Assembly: GCA_963740675.1 (NCBI GenBank)
Contig: CAVUFS010000004.1
Location: 682,001 to 746,000 of the forward strand
Length of the DNA: 64,000 nucleotides
Direction: 5' to 3'
DNA from: CAIKMD01 sp963740675
GTDB lineage: Bacteria; Pseudomonadota; Alphaproteobacteria; ATCC43930; CGMCC-115725
Shown: positions 48,992 to 57,313 of the stretch, piece after piece
Layout: every line of letters begins with the position of its first letter
Numbering within the stretch: position 1 is the stretch's first letter
The notes under the pieces: generated by a model
The model's input: only the letters and a program-made list of their open reading frames with translations
Databases searched by the model: none
Told to the model about the DNA's origin: nothing
Program-made: the position numbers and the translations under genes

Positions 48992-49150
48992 CTGCCCTCC
49001 AACGCGCGCTTCAGCCGCAAGAGGTATTCGCGCGGGCGCTCCAAAAGGTTTCATGGGCAAAGCTCTCACGCCGGCGCCGGTTTCTCCTGCCGTTCGATTC
49101 AACCGCAGTCTTCCTGTATAAATTCCCGCCTCGAATCAGAAGGAAGCGAC

Positions 49151-50086
49151 ATGGTCGGAACAGCCGCGGGACGCATCGACGTTCATCATCATTTCTTTGC
49201 GCCGGAATATCTGGGCGCGATTGGGGCGCAGGCGCAGCGGCCGGAGGTGAAGGGCTGGTCGCTGCAGAGCACGTTCGAGGAGATGGACAAGAACGGCGTC
49301 GGCCACGCGATGCTGTCGCTGTCGCCGCCGGGCATTCATCTGGGCGGACGCGAGGCGACGAAGACTCTGGCGCGCGCGATCAACGACCATGCGGCGAAGC
49401 TCCGCTCCACGCATCCCGACCGGTTTGGGCATTTCGCCTCGGTGCCGATGCCGAATATGGACGATGCGATCGCCGAGATCGCCTATGCGCTGGATACGCT
49501 GAAGTCCGACGGCGTTCAGTTGATGACCAGCTATAACGACAAATGGCTGGGTGATCCGGATTTCGCGCCGCTGTTCGCCGAGCTGAACCGCCGCAAGACG
49601 CTGGTCTTCGTGCATCCGCTGCTGCCGACCTGCTGTGCCGGGGCGCTCAACTGGATTCCGCCGGCGATGATGGAATTCACCCACGACACCAATCGCACCG
49701 TCGCCAGCCTGCTCTTCACCGGCACGCTGACGCGCTATCCGGACATAAGCTGGATTTTCTGCCATGCCGGCGCGGCGGTGCCGCTGCTCGCCGGGCGGTG
49801 GGTCACCACGCATGCCGAGCGCATGTTCAAGGAGAAGATCCCGAACGGCATCGATGCCGAGCTGAAGAAGCTGCATTACGATGTCGCGCTCGCCGCCAAC
49901 AAGCCGCATCTGGCCGCGCTCTTTTCCTATGTGCCGGTGTCGCAGGTGCTGCTGGGCAGCGATTATCCGTTCGGCCTGACCGCCGATGGGATTCGCGGGC
50001 TTAGTGAATACGGGCTGTCACAAACCGATCTCGAGGCGATCCATCGCGGCAATGCGCAGCGCCTGATCCCGCGCCTCAAGACCTGA
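49151..50086 (+). CDS. ACMSD-like amidohydrolase / decarboxylase
   Basis: The 311-residue TIM-barrel protein starts with the metal motif DVHHHFF (His-x-His), has FVHPLLPT near residue 155 and FCHAGAAVP near residue 203 for further His ligands, and ends with the Asp of LLGSDYPFG near residue 275. This set matches the aminocarboxymuconate-semialdehyde-decarboxylase branch (PF04909), which acts on aromatic-degradation intermediates. An AGAAGGAAG box precedes the ATG. It starts the catabolic gene set of the right-hand third. Confidence 0.88.
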   Translation: MVGTAAGRIDVHHHFFAPEYLGAIGAQAQRPEVKGWSLQSTFEEMDKNGVGHAMLSLSPPGIHLGGREATKTLARAINDHAAKLRSTHPDRFGHFASVPMPNMDDAIAEIAYALDTLKSDGVQLMTSYNDKWLGDPDFAPLFAELNRRKTLVFVHPLLPTCCAGALNWIPPAMMEFTHDTNRTVASLLFTGTLTRYPDISWIFCHAGAAVPLLAGRWVTTHAERMFKEKIPNGIDAELKKLHYDVALAANKPHLAALFSYVPVSQVLLGSDYPFGLTADGIRGLSEYGLSQTDLEAIHRGNAQRLIPRLKT

Positions 50087-50093
50087 AAGCGCG

Positions 50094-50273
50094 CTAGGCC
50101 GATTTGGGCGCCGTCTTCGCGATCTCTGCCATGCGGTGCATGCGGTCGGCCAGCACGTCGTAGCGCTGCGCGACCAGCAGGAAGGTCCGCTTGTCATAAG
50201 GATCGAGGGAGGCCAGCGCCTTTGCCCGCGCCTCGGTCGCGAGCCGGCGATATTCTTCTTCGCTCGACACCAT
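50094..50273 (-). CDS. small helical protein
   Basis: The 59-residue product, MVSSEEEYRRLATEARAKAL through SLDPYDKRTFLLVAQRYDVL to ADRMHRMAEIAK, is a two-helix layout seen in many small alphaproteobacterial proteins of unknown role. ATG 50273 is preferred; a TTG six codons upstream would also fit. It converges with the amidohydrolase eight bases away. Confidence 0.6.
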   Translation of the reverse strand: MVSSEEEYRRLATEARAKALASLDPYDKRTFLLVAQRYDVLADRMHRMAEIAKTAPKSA

Positions 50274-50429
50274 CACCCCCGCGACCAGCACCGCTAAATT
50301 GAATATCGATTAGCCGACACAACCGTGTCAGCAATATGGCGGTCGCGTGCGGATACGCCGAAGAGCGCGGGCGTCGCGCGCCGATTTGCTCTAGGATCGT
50401 TGACTGCGCTGTCGCGCCTGAGGATTCCT

Positions 50430-51005
50430 ATGGCTTCGAAATTCCGCCGCGGTGCTATTGCCTACACCGCGAACGGCCGCCGCTACACCGTCGAGGACGT
50501 CACCGACGGCACCGTCTATTGCGTCGGCGACAACGGCGCCGAGACCGAGTTCTCGGAAGCCGCCATGCTGACCGAGGCGGAATGGACGGCGCGCAACGAC
50601 AAGCGCAGCGGCAATGTCTATACGCGCTTGAAACAATCGCCGCTTTACGCCAAGCCGAGCGGCCGCTTCGATCCCGGCGCCGCCGCGACGCTGCTGACGC
50701 GGATCGAGAAGCTGACGCCCGGCATCCTCGATTTCACTGCCTTCACCACGGCGAGCCGCATTCTGAGCGAGGCCGGCGAGGCATCGCAAATCCCCGGCCT
50801 GTCGGTCACGAAATGCCGCGCCGTGTTCGAGGAGGCAAAGCCCGAGATCCGCGCCGGGCTGCTCGCCGCGCTGCTCGGCACACAGCCCGAATTGCTGGTC
50901 AACGCGGCGCGGCTCGGCGACAATCTGATGCGCGCGCTGATCGACAAGGGCATGGCCGCGCATACCGGCGAATTCGACGAGTTCTGCGACCGGCCGCGCA
51001 GGTAA
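50430..51005 (+). CDS. hypothetical protein
   Basis: I do not recognise this 191-residue cytoplasmic protein. It has an N-terminal small beta-barrel-like part (GAIAYTANGRRYTVEDVTDG, then VYCVGDNGAETEFSE) and a helical C-terminal half (SRILSEAGEASQIPG through LGDNLMRALIDKG). The ATG follows GAGGATTCCT. The stop is 22 bases before the cupin gene, suggesting co-transcription. Confidence 0.6.
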   Translation: MASKFRRGAIAYTANGRRYTVEDVTDGTVYCVGDNGAETEFSEAAMLTEAEWTARNDKRSGNVYTRLKQSPLYAKPSGRFDPGAAATLLTRIEKLTPGILDFTAFTTASRILSEAGEASQIPGLSVTKCRAVFEEAKPEIRAGLLAALLGTQPELLVNAARLGDNLMRALIDKGMAAHTGEFDEFCDRPRR

Positions 51006-51027
51006 CGGAACAAAGCGGAGGATTTTC

Positions 51028-51690
51028 ATGCCCTATGCCTTGAGCCTCTATCACGATCAGCTCAGCGCGGGGGGCGCGACCAGCGCGGCGCTGCCGCCGG
51101 CGCATCGCATGCTCTATGTCCGCCACGGCAGCATCGAGATCAACGGCAAGACGATGAACGCCGACGAGGCGATCTATGCCGAGGGCGAAGTGACGCTGCG
51201 CGCGACCGCCGCGTGGAGCCAGGTATGGCGCTGGGAGCTGGCGCTGCCCAACGCGGCGCCGGCGATGGCGCAAGGCGAAGGCGTGCTGACGCATCATCGC
51301 ATGATGCGAATCATCACCAGCCTCAACATGCCGCACGGCAGCCAGTGGCTCTTCCGCCTCGACCAGATCAACACGCCCGCCGGCCGCATCGCCGACCGCC
51401 ACCAACATCCGGGGCCTGGCATCCGCTGTCTCCTCGAAGGCAGCTTCAACGTGCAGCAGGATGCCGAGAGCGTGCGCGACGTCGCGCCCGGCGATGCGTG
51501 GTGGGAAACGGGCAGCGACACGGTCATCGCCTGGGGCTCGCGGCAAATGAATACGCGCTTCCTGCGCGGCATGGTCCTGCCAACCGAATGCGAGGGCAAG
51601 CCGACCGGCACGTGGCTATCGGGCGCGGCAGTCGCGGCGACCGCGAAAGGCAATTGGAAGCTCTACGCGGATAAGATCATCACGGTGTGA
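51028..51690 (+). CDS. bicupin-type protein
   Basis: The 220-residue protein contains two cupin-like barrels: MLYVRHGSIEINGKTMNADE in the first, and DRHQHPGPGIRCLLEGSFNV with HxH-type ligands (His-Gln-His) in the second, followed by GDAWWETGSD. This suits a metal-dependent dioxygenase, isomerase or sensor acting on a small organic molecule. It has an AGCGGAGGATT box before the ATG and follows the 50.43 kb gene. Confidence 0.78.
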   Translation: MPYALSLYHDQLSAGGATSAALPPAHRMLYVRHGSIEINGKTMNADEAIYAEGEVTLRATAAWSQVWRWELALPNAAPAMAQGEGVLTHHRMMRIITSLNMPHGSQWLFRLDQINTPAGRIADRHQHPGPGIRCLLEGSFNVQQDAESVRDVAPGDAWWETGSDTVIAWGSRQMNTRFLRGMVLPTECEGKPTGTWLSGAAVAATAKGNWKLYADKIITV

Positions 51691-51696
51691 GAAGAC

Positions 51697-51832
51697 TTTT
51701 GAACCGCCAAGGCGCAAAGACGCCAAGACAAAAATTTCAGCACGGAGACAGAGTACACGGAGATCGCATTCTCAACGGCGCGCTAAGGCGCGCCAAAAAC
51801 TTAGTCCTCCGTGTTCTCAGCTGCCTCCGTGG
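51697..51832. repeat. AACCGCCAAGG arm and CACGGAG/CTCCGTG inverted repeat
   Basis: TTTTGAACCGCCAAGGCGC starts the block. CACGGAGACAGAGTACACGG at 51741 pairs imperfectly with CTCCGTGTTCTCAGC and CCTCCGTGG at 51807-51832. The same families occur near 46.6 kb. The rest of the 290-base spacer shows no gene. Confidence 0.7.
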
Positions 51833-51982
51833 ATCAATTTTATCGTCACTTCCGCGAAACGGCGTCTTAGCGACCTCATCGCTCCGTGGTATTTCGCTTG
51901 CGCGCCTGACGTTTAAGGTTTGGCGCGCTTGCGGAAAGCCGATTTCGGCGCCACATGAATCGGGCGGCAAAGGAGGTGTGCG

Positions 51983-52345
51983 ATGGCGATGGAGCTCAAC
52001 CACACGATTGTCCCGGCACATGACAAGGAGGCTTCGGCGCGCTGGCTCGCCGATATCCTCGGCGCCACATACGAAGGCGCCATGGCGCATTTCGCGATCG
52101 TGCGCATCAACGAGCATCTGACGCTCGATTACGATCATGCCGACGAATTCGAGCATCACCATTATGCCTTCAAGGTGGACGAGGGTTCGTTCGACAAGAT
52201 TTATGAGCGCGTGCAGCAAAAGCACATCGTCTATGGCAGCCAGCCCAACGCGACCGACGACATGAAGATCAATCACCGGCGCGGCGGCCGCGGCTTCTAT
52301 TTCCGCGACCCGAACGGTCATATGATGGAAGTGTTGACGGTGTAA
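51983..52345 (+). CDS. VOC-superfamily protein
   Basis: The 120-residue protein has the glyoxalase fold: MELNHTIVPAHDKEASARWL in the first module and HHYAFKVDEGSFDKIYERVQ with RGFYFRDPNGHMMEVLT in the second, the latter a classic VOC closing strand with the metal-ligand Glu. A GGAGGTG box precedes the ATG. It likely binds or isomerises a small substrate. It is followed by a REPIN-like repeat and the second amidohydrolase. Confidence 0.88.
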   Translation: MAMELNHTIVPAHDKEASARWLADILGATYEGAMAHFAIVRINEHLTLDYDHADEFEHHHYAFKVDEGSFDKIYERVQQKHIVYGSQPNATDDMKINHRRGGRGFYFRDPNGHMMEVLTV

Positions 52346-52383
52346 GCGCGCGCCGTTCTTTTATTCGCGCAATCCTCTATCAT

Positions 52384-52460
52384 CGTCATTCCCGCGCAAG
52401 CGGGAATCCAGGGCGACACCACGTACGTTTCCCTGGACCCCCGCTTTCGCGGGGGTGACG
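52384..52460. repeat. paired-hairpin (REPIN-like) dispersed repeat
   Basis: The left half is ATTCCCGC-GCAA-GCGGGAAT and the right half ACCCCCGC-TTTC-GCGGGGGT. It is nearly the same pair as at 38624-38701. Confidence 0.9.
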
Positions 52461-52485
52461 GAATTAAAAAGGGGAGCGCGCACAC

Positions 52486-53301
52486 ATGCTCGTCATCGAT
52501 TCACACATCCATCTCTGGCGCGAGAATGTGCCGAGCCCGCCGCATCGCCAGATCGCGTCGTGGTCGGCGGAGGAAGCGATGAAAGAGATGGACGCGGCTG
52601 GCGTCGATGCCGCTGTCATCCAGCCGCCGAATTGGGATCCGAACGCCAACGCCGTCGCCGAGGACGCGGCCAAGCGCTATCCCAACCGCTTCGCGATCCT
52701 CGGCTGGTTCCCGCCAGAGAAGCCGGAGAGCCGCGCGCTGGTCGCCGATTGGAAGAAGCGGCCGGGCCAGAAAGGCCTGCGCTTCACCTTCATGCGGCCG
52801 GGGCAAGAGCATTGGGCGAGCGATGGCACGATGGAATGGCTGTGGCCGGCGGCCGAGCGCGCCGGCCTTGTCGTCGCGATGGGCGCGGCGAATTTCCTGC
52901 CCGTGGTCGGACAGATCGCGGAGCGCTTTCCCGGCTTAAAACTGGTCGTCGATCATTTCGGCGCGCCGCCGCGCGCGACCGGCGATGCGGTCTGGGCCAA
53001 TCAGCAAGTGCTGCTCGGTCTCGCGAAGCATAAGAACATCGCAGTGAAAGTGAGCGGCGGGCCGTCGCTATCACGCGAGCCCTACCCGTTCCGCGATGTG
53101 TCGGCGCCGATCCGCGCGATCTACGACGCTTACGGGCCGCAGCGCATGTTCTGGGGAACCGACATCACGCGCCTCACCACACCGTGGAAGCAATGCGTGA
53201 CCCATTTCACCGAAGAGCTGCCCTGGCTCAACGCGCGCGATAAAGAGCTGATCATGGGTCGCGCCCTGTGCGATTGGTACGGGTGGGATTTGCCGGCTTA
53301 A
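52486..53301 (+). CDS. PF04909-type amidohydrolase
   Basis: The 271-residue TIM-barrel protein starts with VIDSHIHLWRE (His-x-His metal site). It continues with LKLVVDHFGAPP near residue 150 (third His) and RMFWGTDITRLTTPW near residue 220 (Asp). It resembles 2-pyrone-4,6-dicarboxylate-lactonase-like and related hydrolases. An intact frame follows a REPIN-like repeat; AGGGGAGCG precedes the ATG. A second enzyme of this fold at 49.15 kb suggests consecutive steps of one pathway, which is an inference. Confidence 0.88.
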   Translation: MLVIDSHIHLWRENVPSPPHRQIASWSAEEAMKEMDAAGVDAAVIQPPNWDPNANAVAEDAAKRYPNRFAILGWFPPEKPESRALVADWKKRPGQKGLRFTFMRPGQEHWASDGTMEWLWPAAERAGLVVAMGAANFLPVVGQIAERFPGLKLVVDHFGAPPRATGDAVWANQQVLLGLAKHKNIAVKVSGGPSLSREPYPFRDVSAPIRAIYDAYGPQRMFWGTDITRLTTPWKQCVTHFTEELPWLNARDKELIMGRALCDWYGWDLPA

Positions 53302-53309
53302 CAGAGACT

Positions 53310-53383
53310 CGTCATTGCGAGCGTAGCGAAGCAATCCAGGGATTCCCCCGTGGCTGGATTGCTTCGCTACGCTCGCAATGACG
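53310..53383. repeat. second paired-palindrome family (GCGAGCGTAGCGAAGC type)
   Basis: GTCATT-GCGAGCGTAGCGAAGC-AATCCAG and its inverted copy CTGGATT-GCTTCGCTACGCTCGC-AATGAC flank 14 bases. The outer ends equal those of the CCCGC-GNRA-GCGGG family, only the inner stem differs. A damaged half copy is at 53531-53572. Confidence 0.9.
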
Positions 53384-53409
53384 TTATTAGTATCGCAGCA
53401 ATTCCCGCC

Positions 53410-53507
53410 TTTATTTCTCGCCCCGGCGCCCTTCGCCAAGCTCAGGAGCGGGGGGCCAGAGCAACAGCGCAGTGGTTCACTGGATTCCCGCTTGCGCGGG
53501 AATGACG
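53410..53507. repeat. REPIN-like repeat, interrupted left half
   Basis: CAAGCTCAGGAGCGGGGG interrupts the left part; the right half is ATTCCCGC-TTGC-GCGGGAAT, the complement of a GCAA loop. It lies in the 285-base spacer 5' of the AhpD-like gene's stop. Confidence 0.7.
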
Positions 53508-53586
53508 AAAAGAAAAATCGCGCGCGCGACTCTGGATTGCTTCGTCGCGCTAACGCCTCCTCGTAATGACGCAATTAGTAGCGCCG

Positions 53587-54036
53587 TCAGTTCGCGTTCA
53601 GTTGCGGTTGTGCCCTAAACGCGATGGCCATGCGGTTCCAGGCGTTGATGCTGATCACCGCCATGGTGAGGTTGACCAGCTCGGTTTCGGTGAAATGTTT
53701 CTTCGCTTCATTGAACACGGCGTCGGGGATGTGCGTCTCGCTCACCAGGGTCACCAACTCGGTCCAGGCGAGGGCGGCGCGTTCGCGATCCGTGTAGCAC
53801 GGCGCTTCGTGCCAGGCGTTGAGCAGATGCAGCCGGTCCTCGCTCTCGCCGGCGCGACGCGCATCGCGCGTATGCATCGCGAGGCAGAAGGCGCAGCCAT
53901 TGATCTGCGAGGCGCGCGTTTTCACCAGCTCCAAGAGCGGTTGCTCGAGGCCGGTCTGTTTCACATAGGCTTCCATCTGGCTCAGCGCCTGATAGGCGCC
54001 AGGCGCGAGCTTATAGGGGCTAAGCCGAGCTTCCAT
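53587..54036 (-). CDS. AhpD-like carboxymuconolactone-decarboxylase-family protein
   Basis: The 149-residue protein has the peroxidase-type CMD signature with the redox pair Cys48/Cys51 and His55 (NGCAFCLAMH), typical of alkylhydroperoxidase-domain proteins that reduce peroxides with thiol partners. It ends FRAQPQLNAN. It is divergent from the acyl-CoA-dehydrogenase-like gene across 112 bases, so a shared regulatory region is plausible. Confidence 0.92.
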   Translation of the reverse strand: MEARLSPYKLAPGAYQALSQMEAYVKQTGLEQPLLELVKTRASQINGCAFCLAMHTRDARRAGESEDRLHLLNAWHEAPCYTDRERAALAWTELVTLVSETHIPDAVFNEAKKHFTETELVNLTMAVISINAWNRMAIAFRAQPQLNAN

Positions 54037-54148
54037 CTCTTCCTCTCTTCACGGTCAGGCAATCGGTTGTCCGAGGCCTAATACACCGCCACGGGGCCGC
54101 TTGATCAAGTCGCGGCGCGGCGCGACACTGCTGCCCGGAGGAAAGCGC

Positions 54149-55351
54149 ATGGCAGAAGACGCACCCTGGGAAAACACGGGGGTTGCCGCGGATTATCTTG
54201 CGCGCGCCCGCGCGCTGGTGCCGCGGCTCGAAGCAGCGGCGCCGCGGATCGAGGCGGCGCGCGCTTTTCCGCCCGATGTGCTGGCGGCGCTGCACGATGC
54301 CAGCATGTTCCGCCTGCTGCTGCCGCGCTCGATCGGCGGTGTCGAACTCGATCTGCCGAGCTTTGTGCGCGTGGTCGAGATATTGGCGGGCGGCGATGCC
54401 AGCGTCGCCTGGTGCGTTGCGCAGGGCGGCGGTTGTGCCACGTCCGCGGCCTATGTCGCGCCCGAAATCGCGCGCGAGATTTTCGGCGCGCCGGATGCCA
54501 CGCTCTCCTGGGGCCCGCCGGCGGGCCCGGCCAAAGCGCTCGCGGCCCCCGGCGGCTATCTCCTCAGCGGCACCTGGTCTTTCGCCAGTGGCAGCCCGCA
54601 TTGCGATTGGCTGGGCGCGACGCAATGCCAGATCACCGAACCCGACGGTTCTGTCCGCAAGGACCCGCGCACCGGCCAGCCCGCGCGCCGCGCGATGCTG
54701 TTCCCGAAAGAAAACGCCAAGATGGCCGATATGTGGGAGGTGATGGGCCTCAAAGGCACGGGCAGCGACAACTACACGCTCGATAATGTCTTCATTCCGG
54801 ACGGCTACAGCTTCACCATCGACAGCGAAGCAGACCGGCGCGAGCCCGGCCCGCTCTATCGTTTCATGACCTTGAGCCTTTACGGCTATGCCTTTGCCGG
54901 CGCGGCGCTCGGCATCGCGCGCGCCGCGCTTGATGCTTTCGTGCGGCTCGCCAGCAGCAAAGTGCCTTATCGCTTCAGCACGACGTTGCGCGAGAATCCG
55001 ACCGTGCAGGGCCAGATCGCGCTCGCCGATGCCAGGCTGCGCGCGGCGCGGCTTTTTCTCATGACGCCGCTCGATGATATCTGGGCATCGGTTGTCGCGA
55101 GCGGCGCGCCGCCGACACTGGAACAGCGCCTGACACTGCGCCTTGCCACGACCCATGTCATCCGCGAGGCGAAGGACGTGGTGGCGATGATCTATGAATA
55201 TGCCGGCTCGTCGGCGATCTTCGAGAAAGGCCCGTTCGAGCGCCGCTTCCGCGACATCCACGCGATGACGCAGCATATGCAGGCGCGGTTCACGAATTAC
55301 GAAACGGTGGGGATGGCGTTGCTCGGCCTCACCCCGCCGCCGTTTATTTGA
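54149..55351 (+). CDS. acyl-CoA-dehydrogenase-fold flavin-dependent monooxygenase
   Basis: The 400-residue protein has the ACAD three-domain layout: an N-terminal helical domain (PPDVLAALHDASMFRLLLPR), a middle beta domain (YLLSGTWSFASGSPHCDWLG) and a C-terminal helical domain (HVIREAKDVVAMIYEYAGSS). The GTWSFASG segment and the lack of the usual catalytic Glu context point to the HsaA/DszC-like group. That group uses reduced flavin to hydroxylate aromatic or sulfur compounds rather than to dehydrogenate acyl-CoA. A GGAGGAAAG box precedes the ATG. No reductase gene is adjacent. Confidence 0.87.
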   Translation: MAEDAPWENTGVAADYLARARALVPRLEAAAPRIEAARAFPPDVLAALHDASMFRLLLPRSIGGVELDLPSFVRVVEILAGGDASVAWCVAQGGGCATSAAYVAPEIAREIFGAPDATLSWGPPAGPAKALAAPGGYLLSGTWSFASGSPHCDWLGATQCQITEPDGSVRKDPRTGQPARRAMLFPKENAKMADMWEVMGLKGTGSDNYTLDNVFIPDGYSFTIDSEADRREPGPLYRFMTLSLYGYAFAGAALGIARAALDAFVRLASSKVPYRFSTTLRENPTVQGQIALADARLRAARLFLMTPLDDIWASVVASGAPPTLEQRLTLRLATTHVIREAKDVVAMIYEYAGSSAIFEKGPFERRFRDIHAMTQHMQARFTNYETVGMALLGLTPPPFI

Positions 55352-55386
55352 GAGGCGCCACTTGCGCCCACGCCTCACCCTCTCTT

Positions 55387-55451
55387 CGTCATGCCCGCGA
55401 AAGCGGGCATCCAGCCTGCTTCACTGGACCCCCGCTTTCGCGGGGGTGACG
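55387..55451. repeat. paired-hairpin (REPIN-like) dispersed repeat
   Basis: The left half is ATGCCCGC-GAAA-GCGGGCAT and the right half ACCCCCGC-TTTC-GCGGGGGT. It lies 36 bases after the flavoprotein stop. Confidence 0.9.
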
Positions 55452-55488
55452 AAAAACAAATCACGCTCTCAAAACGAAAGGCACCTCA

Positions 55489-55683
55489 ATGCGTAAGACT
55501 TATCTGTTATTCGCCGCATGCGTTGGTGTCGCCGGTTGTACGCAAAGTGCCACGTTCAAGAGTACGGTCGATGGCAGTACGGGAACCTGCACCGGAGCCT
55601 ACTTCGCCGACATCAATATCTGGTCGAATTACCCGCTTTGTCTCGAGGAATACGTTTCGGCAGGCTATCAACGCGTCCGCTAA
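55489..55683 (+). CDS. small predicted lipoprotein
   Basis: The 64-residue product has a lipobox VAGC (Cys17) after LLFAACVGV. The short mature part contains GTCTGAYFADINIWSNYPLC, with two more cysteines that may pair. An AAAGGCACC stretch precedes the ATG. It is 42 bases upstream of the family-5 binding protein and may share its transcript. The function is unknown. Confidence 0.65.
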   Translation: MRKTYLLFAACVGVAGCTQSATFKSTVDGSTGTCTGAYFADINIWSNYPLCLEEYVSAGYQRVR

Positions 55684-55725
55684 AGGACGCGCAACCACAA
55701 AGACGGAACACAGGGAGGATCGACG

Positions 55726-57276
55726 ATGATGATGCGGATATTCGCTGCCGGATTCGCCGCCGCCGCACTTGCACTGAGCGGCACGGCTTATGCCGAGAAA
55801 GCCAAGGACACGCTGCGCCTCGCGGTCGATCAGCCGATCCGGCTGATCGACGCGACGCAGAATCCCAACCCCGAGGCCAATCTCATCGACCGCGCGGTGC
55901 TCGACAGCCTCATCTCTTACGACGTCGCGACCAAGACCTATCACGGCCAGCTCGCCGAGAGCTGGACGCAGATCGACAACAAGACGATGGAGTTCAAGCT
56001 CCGCCACGGCGTCAAATTCACCGACGGCAGCGAGATGACCGCCGACGACGTGATCTATTCCTTCCAGTACGCGACGGACCCCAAGAACAATTTCCTGTTC
56101 AAGGATTCGCGCTTCGGCTGGATCGATCATGCCGAGAAGGTCGATGCCTATACCGTGCGCGTCACGGCAAAAGAGCCGACGGCGATCATGCTGGCGCGGC
56201 TCTGGGGCGGACCGCAGATCGTGCCCGAGCATGTGCGCGCCAAGCTTGCCGATCCGACGACCTTCGGCCTCCATCCGGTCGGCACCGGCCCCTACAAGGT
56301 CGAGAGCTTCGATCCCGGCACCGGCAACATCGTTCTGGTCAAGAACCCCAATTACAATTGGGGCGGTTTTGAGCCAGCCGCAAAGATCGGCCGCATCGAA
56401 GTGACGACCATCCCCGACGCGCAGACGCGGCTCGCGAAAATCATGGTCGGCGATCTCGACCTCGTTTTCCATGTCGATTACGACCAGGCGAAAGCCGTCG
56501 TCACGCAAAATCCGAATTACAAGATCTTCGTCGCGCCGACGATCTCCTTCGATTACATCTTTTTCGACAGCGCCGACCGCTCCGGCATCCATGTCTTCAA
56601 GGACAAGCGCGTGCGCGAAGCGATGGAAGCGGCGATCGACGTGCAGGCGATGCGCAAGGCGCTGCTGCCGCCCGAATTCGCGGCACAGCCGCCGATGCAG
56701 GCGATGTGCCGGCAAGAGCATGTCGGCTGCAACTCGTCCGTGCCGCCGGTCGCCTACGATCCGGCGCGTGCCAAGCAGCTCCTCGCCGATGCCGGACTCG
56801 CCGGCGGCTTCGATCTCGAACTGCTCTCCTGGGGTCAGGGCATACCGGTCGCCGAGGCGGTCGCCGGCGATCTGCGCAAGATCGGCGTGCGCGCGAGCGT
56901 CAACCGCGCCACGGTCAATGTCTTCCAGACCGCGCGCGGCGACGGCAAGGCGCAGACGCAAGTGACGCTCTGGGACAATGGCGGCGGCGCGCCCGATATC
57001 GACACGACCGCGCAGTTCTTCTACGCGCCGAGCTCGCGCAACTACACCGGCGACAAGCAGCTTTCGCAATGGACCGACGACGCCGCGCATGAGCTCGACC
57101 CGCAAAAGCGCGAGGCGATCTACAAGAAGATCTTCGACCGCGTGAACGAGGAGCGCTATGGCATGCCGCTACTCGAGCTGCCCGCGGTCCTCGTCGTCAG
57201 CAAAGACATCGCCGTCGACAGCAACCACATGAAGCCGGAAGGCTTTCTCATCAACCGGCTGAGCTGGGGGAAATAG
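55726..57276 (+). CDS. family-5 (peptide/opine-type) ABC substrate-binding protein
   Basis: The 516-residue exported protein has a signal peptide (FAAAALALSGTAYA, cleavage before EKA) and the SBP_bac_5 fold: LAESWTQIDNKTMEFKLRHG then VKFTDGSEMTADDVIYSFQY is the hallmark segment, and GTGPYKVESFDPG is near residue 186. It binds peptides, opines, glutathione or similar ligands. A GGGAGGATCG box precedes the ATG. No dpp/opp permease genes follow; the next gene is another type of binding protein. Confidence 0.9.
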   Translation: MMMRIFAAGFAAAALALSGTAYAEKAKDTLRLAVDQPIRLIDATQNPNPEANLIDRAVLDSLISYDVATKTYHGQLAESWTQIDNKTMEFKLRHGVKFTDGSEMTADDVIYSFQYATDPKNNFLFKDSRFGWIDHAEKVDAYTVRVTAKEPTAIMLARLWGGPQIVPEHVRAKLADPTTFGLHPVGTGPYKVESFDPGTGNIVLVKNPNYNWGGFEPAAKIGRIEVTTIPDAQTRLAKIMVGDLDLVFHVDYDQAKAVVTQNPNYKIFVAPTISFDYIFFDSADRSGIHVFKDKRVREAMEAAIDVQAMRKALLPPEFAAQPPMQAMCRQEHVGCNSSVPPVAYDPARAKQLLADAGLAGGFDLELLSWGQGIPVAEAVAGDLRKIGVRASVNRATVNVFQTARGDGKAQTQVTLWDNGGGAPDIDTTAQFFYAPSSRNYTGDKQLSQWTDDAAHELDPQKREAIYKKIFDRVNEERYGMPLLELPAVLVVSKDIAVDSNHMKPEGFLINRLSWGK

Positions 57277-57313
57277 GCCGTCCCTCGCGTGACCTCGTTG
57301 GATAGGGTGTCGA

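Noticed and set aside
54020..55378. Minus-strand open frame of 452 codons opposite the acyl-CoA-dehydrogenase-like gene
   Set aside because: It is antisense to an intact family protein and has low-complexity composition.
25085..55451. CRISPR array
   Set aside because: The repeats are palindromic pairs scattered singly over 30 kb, without regular spacers or cas genes.
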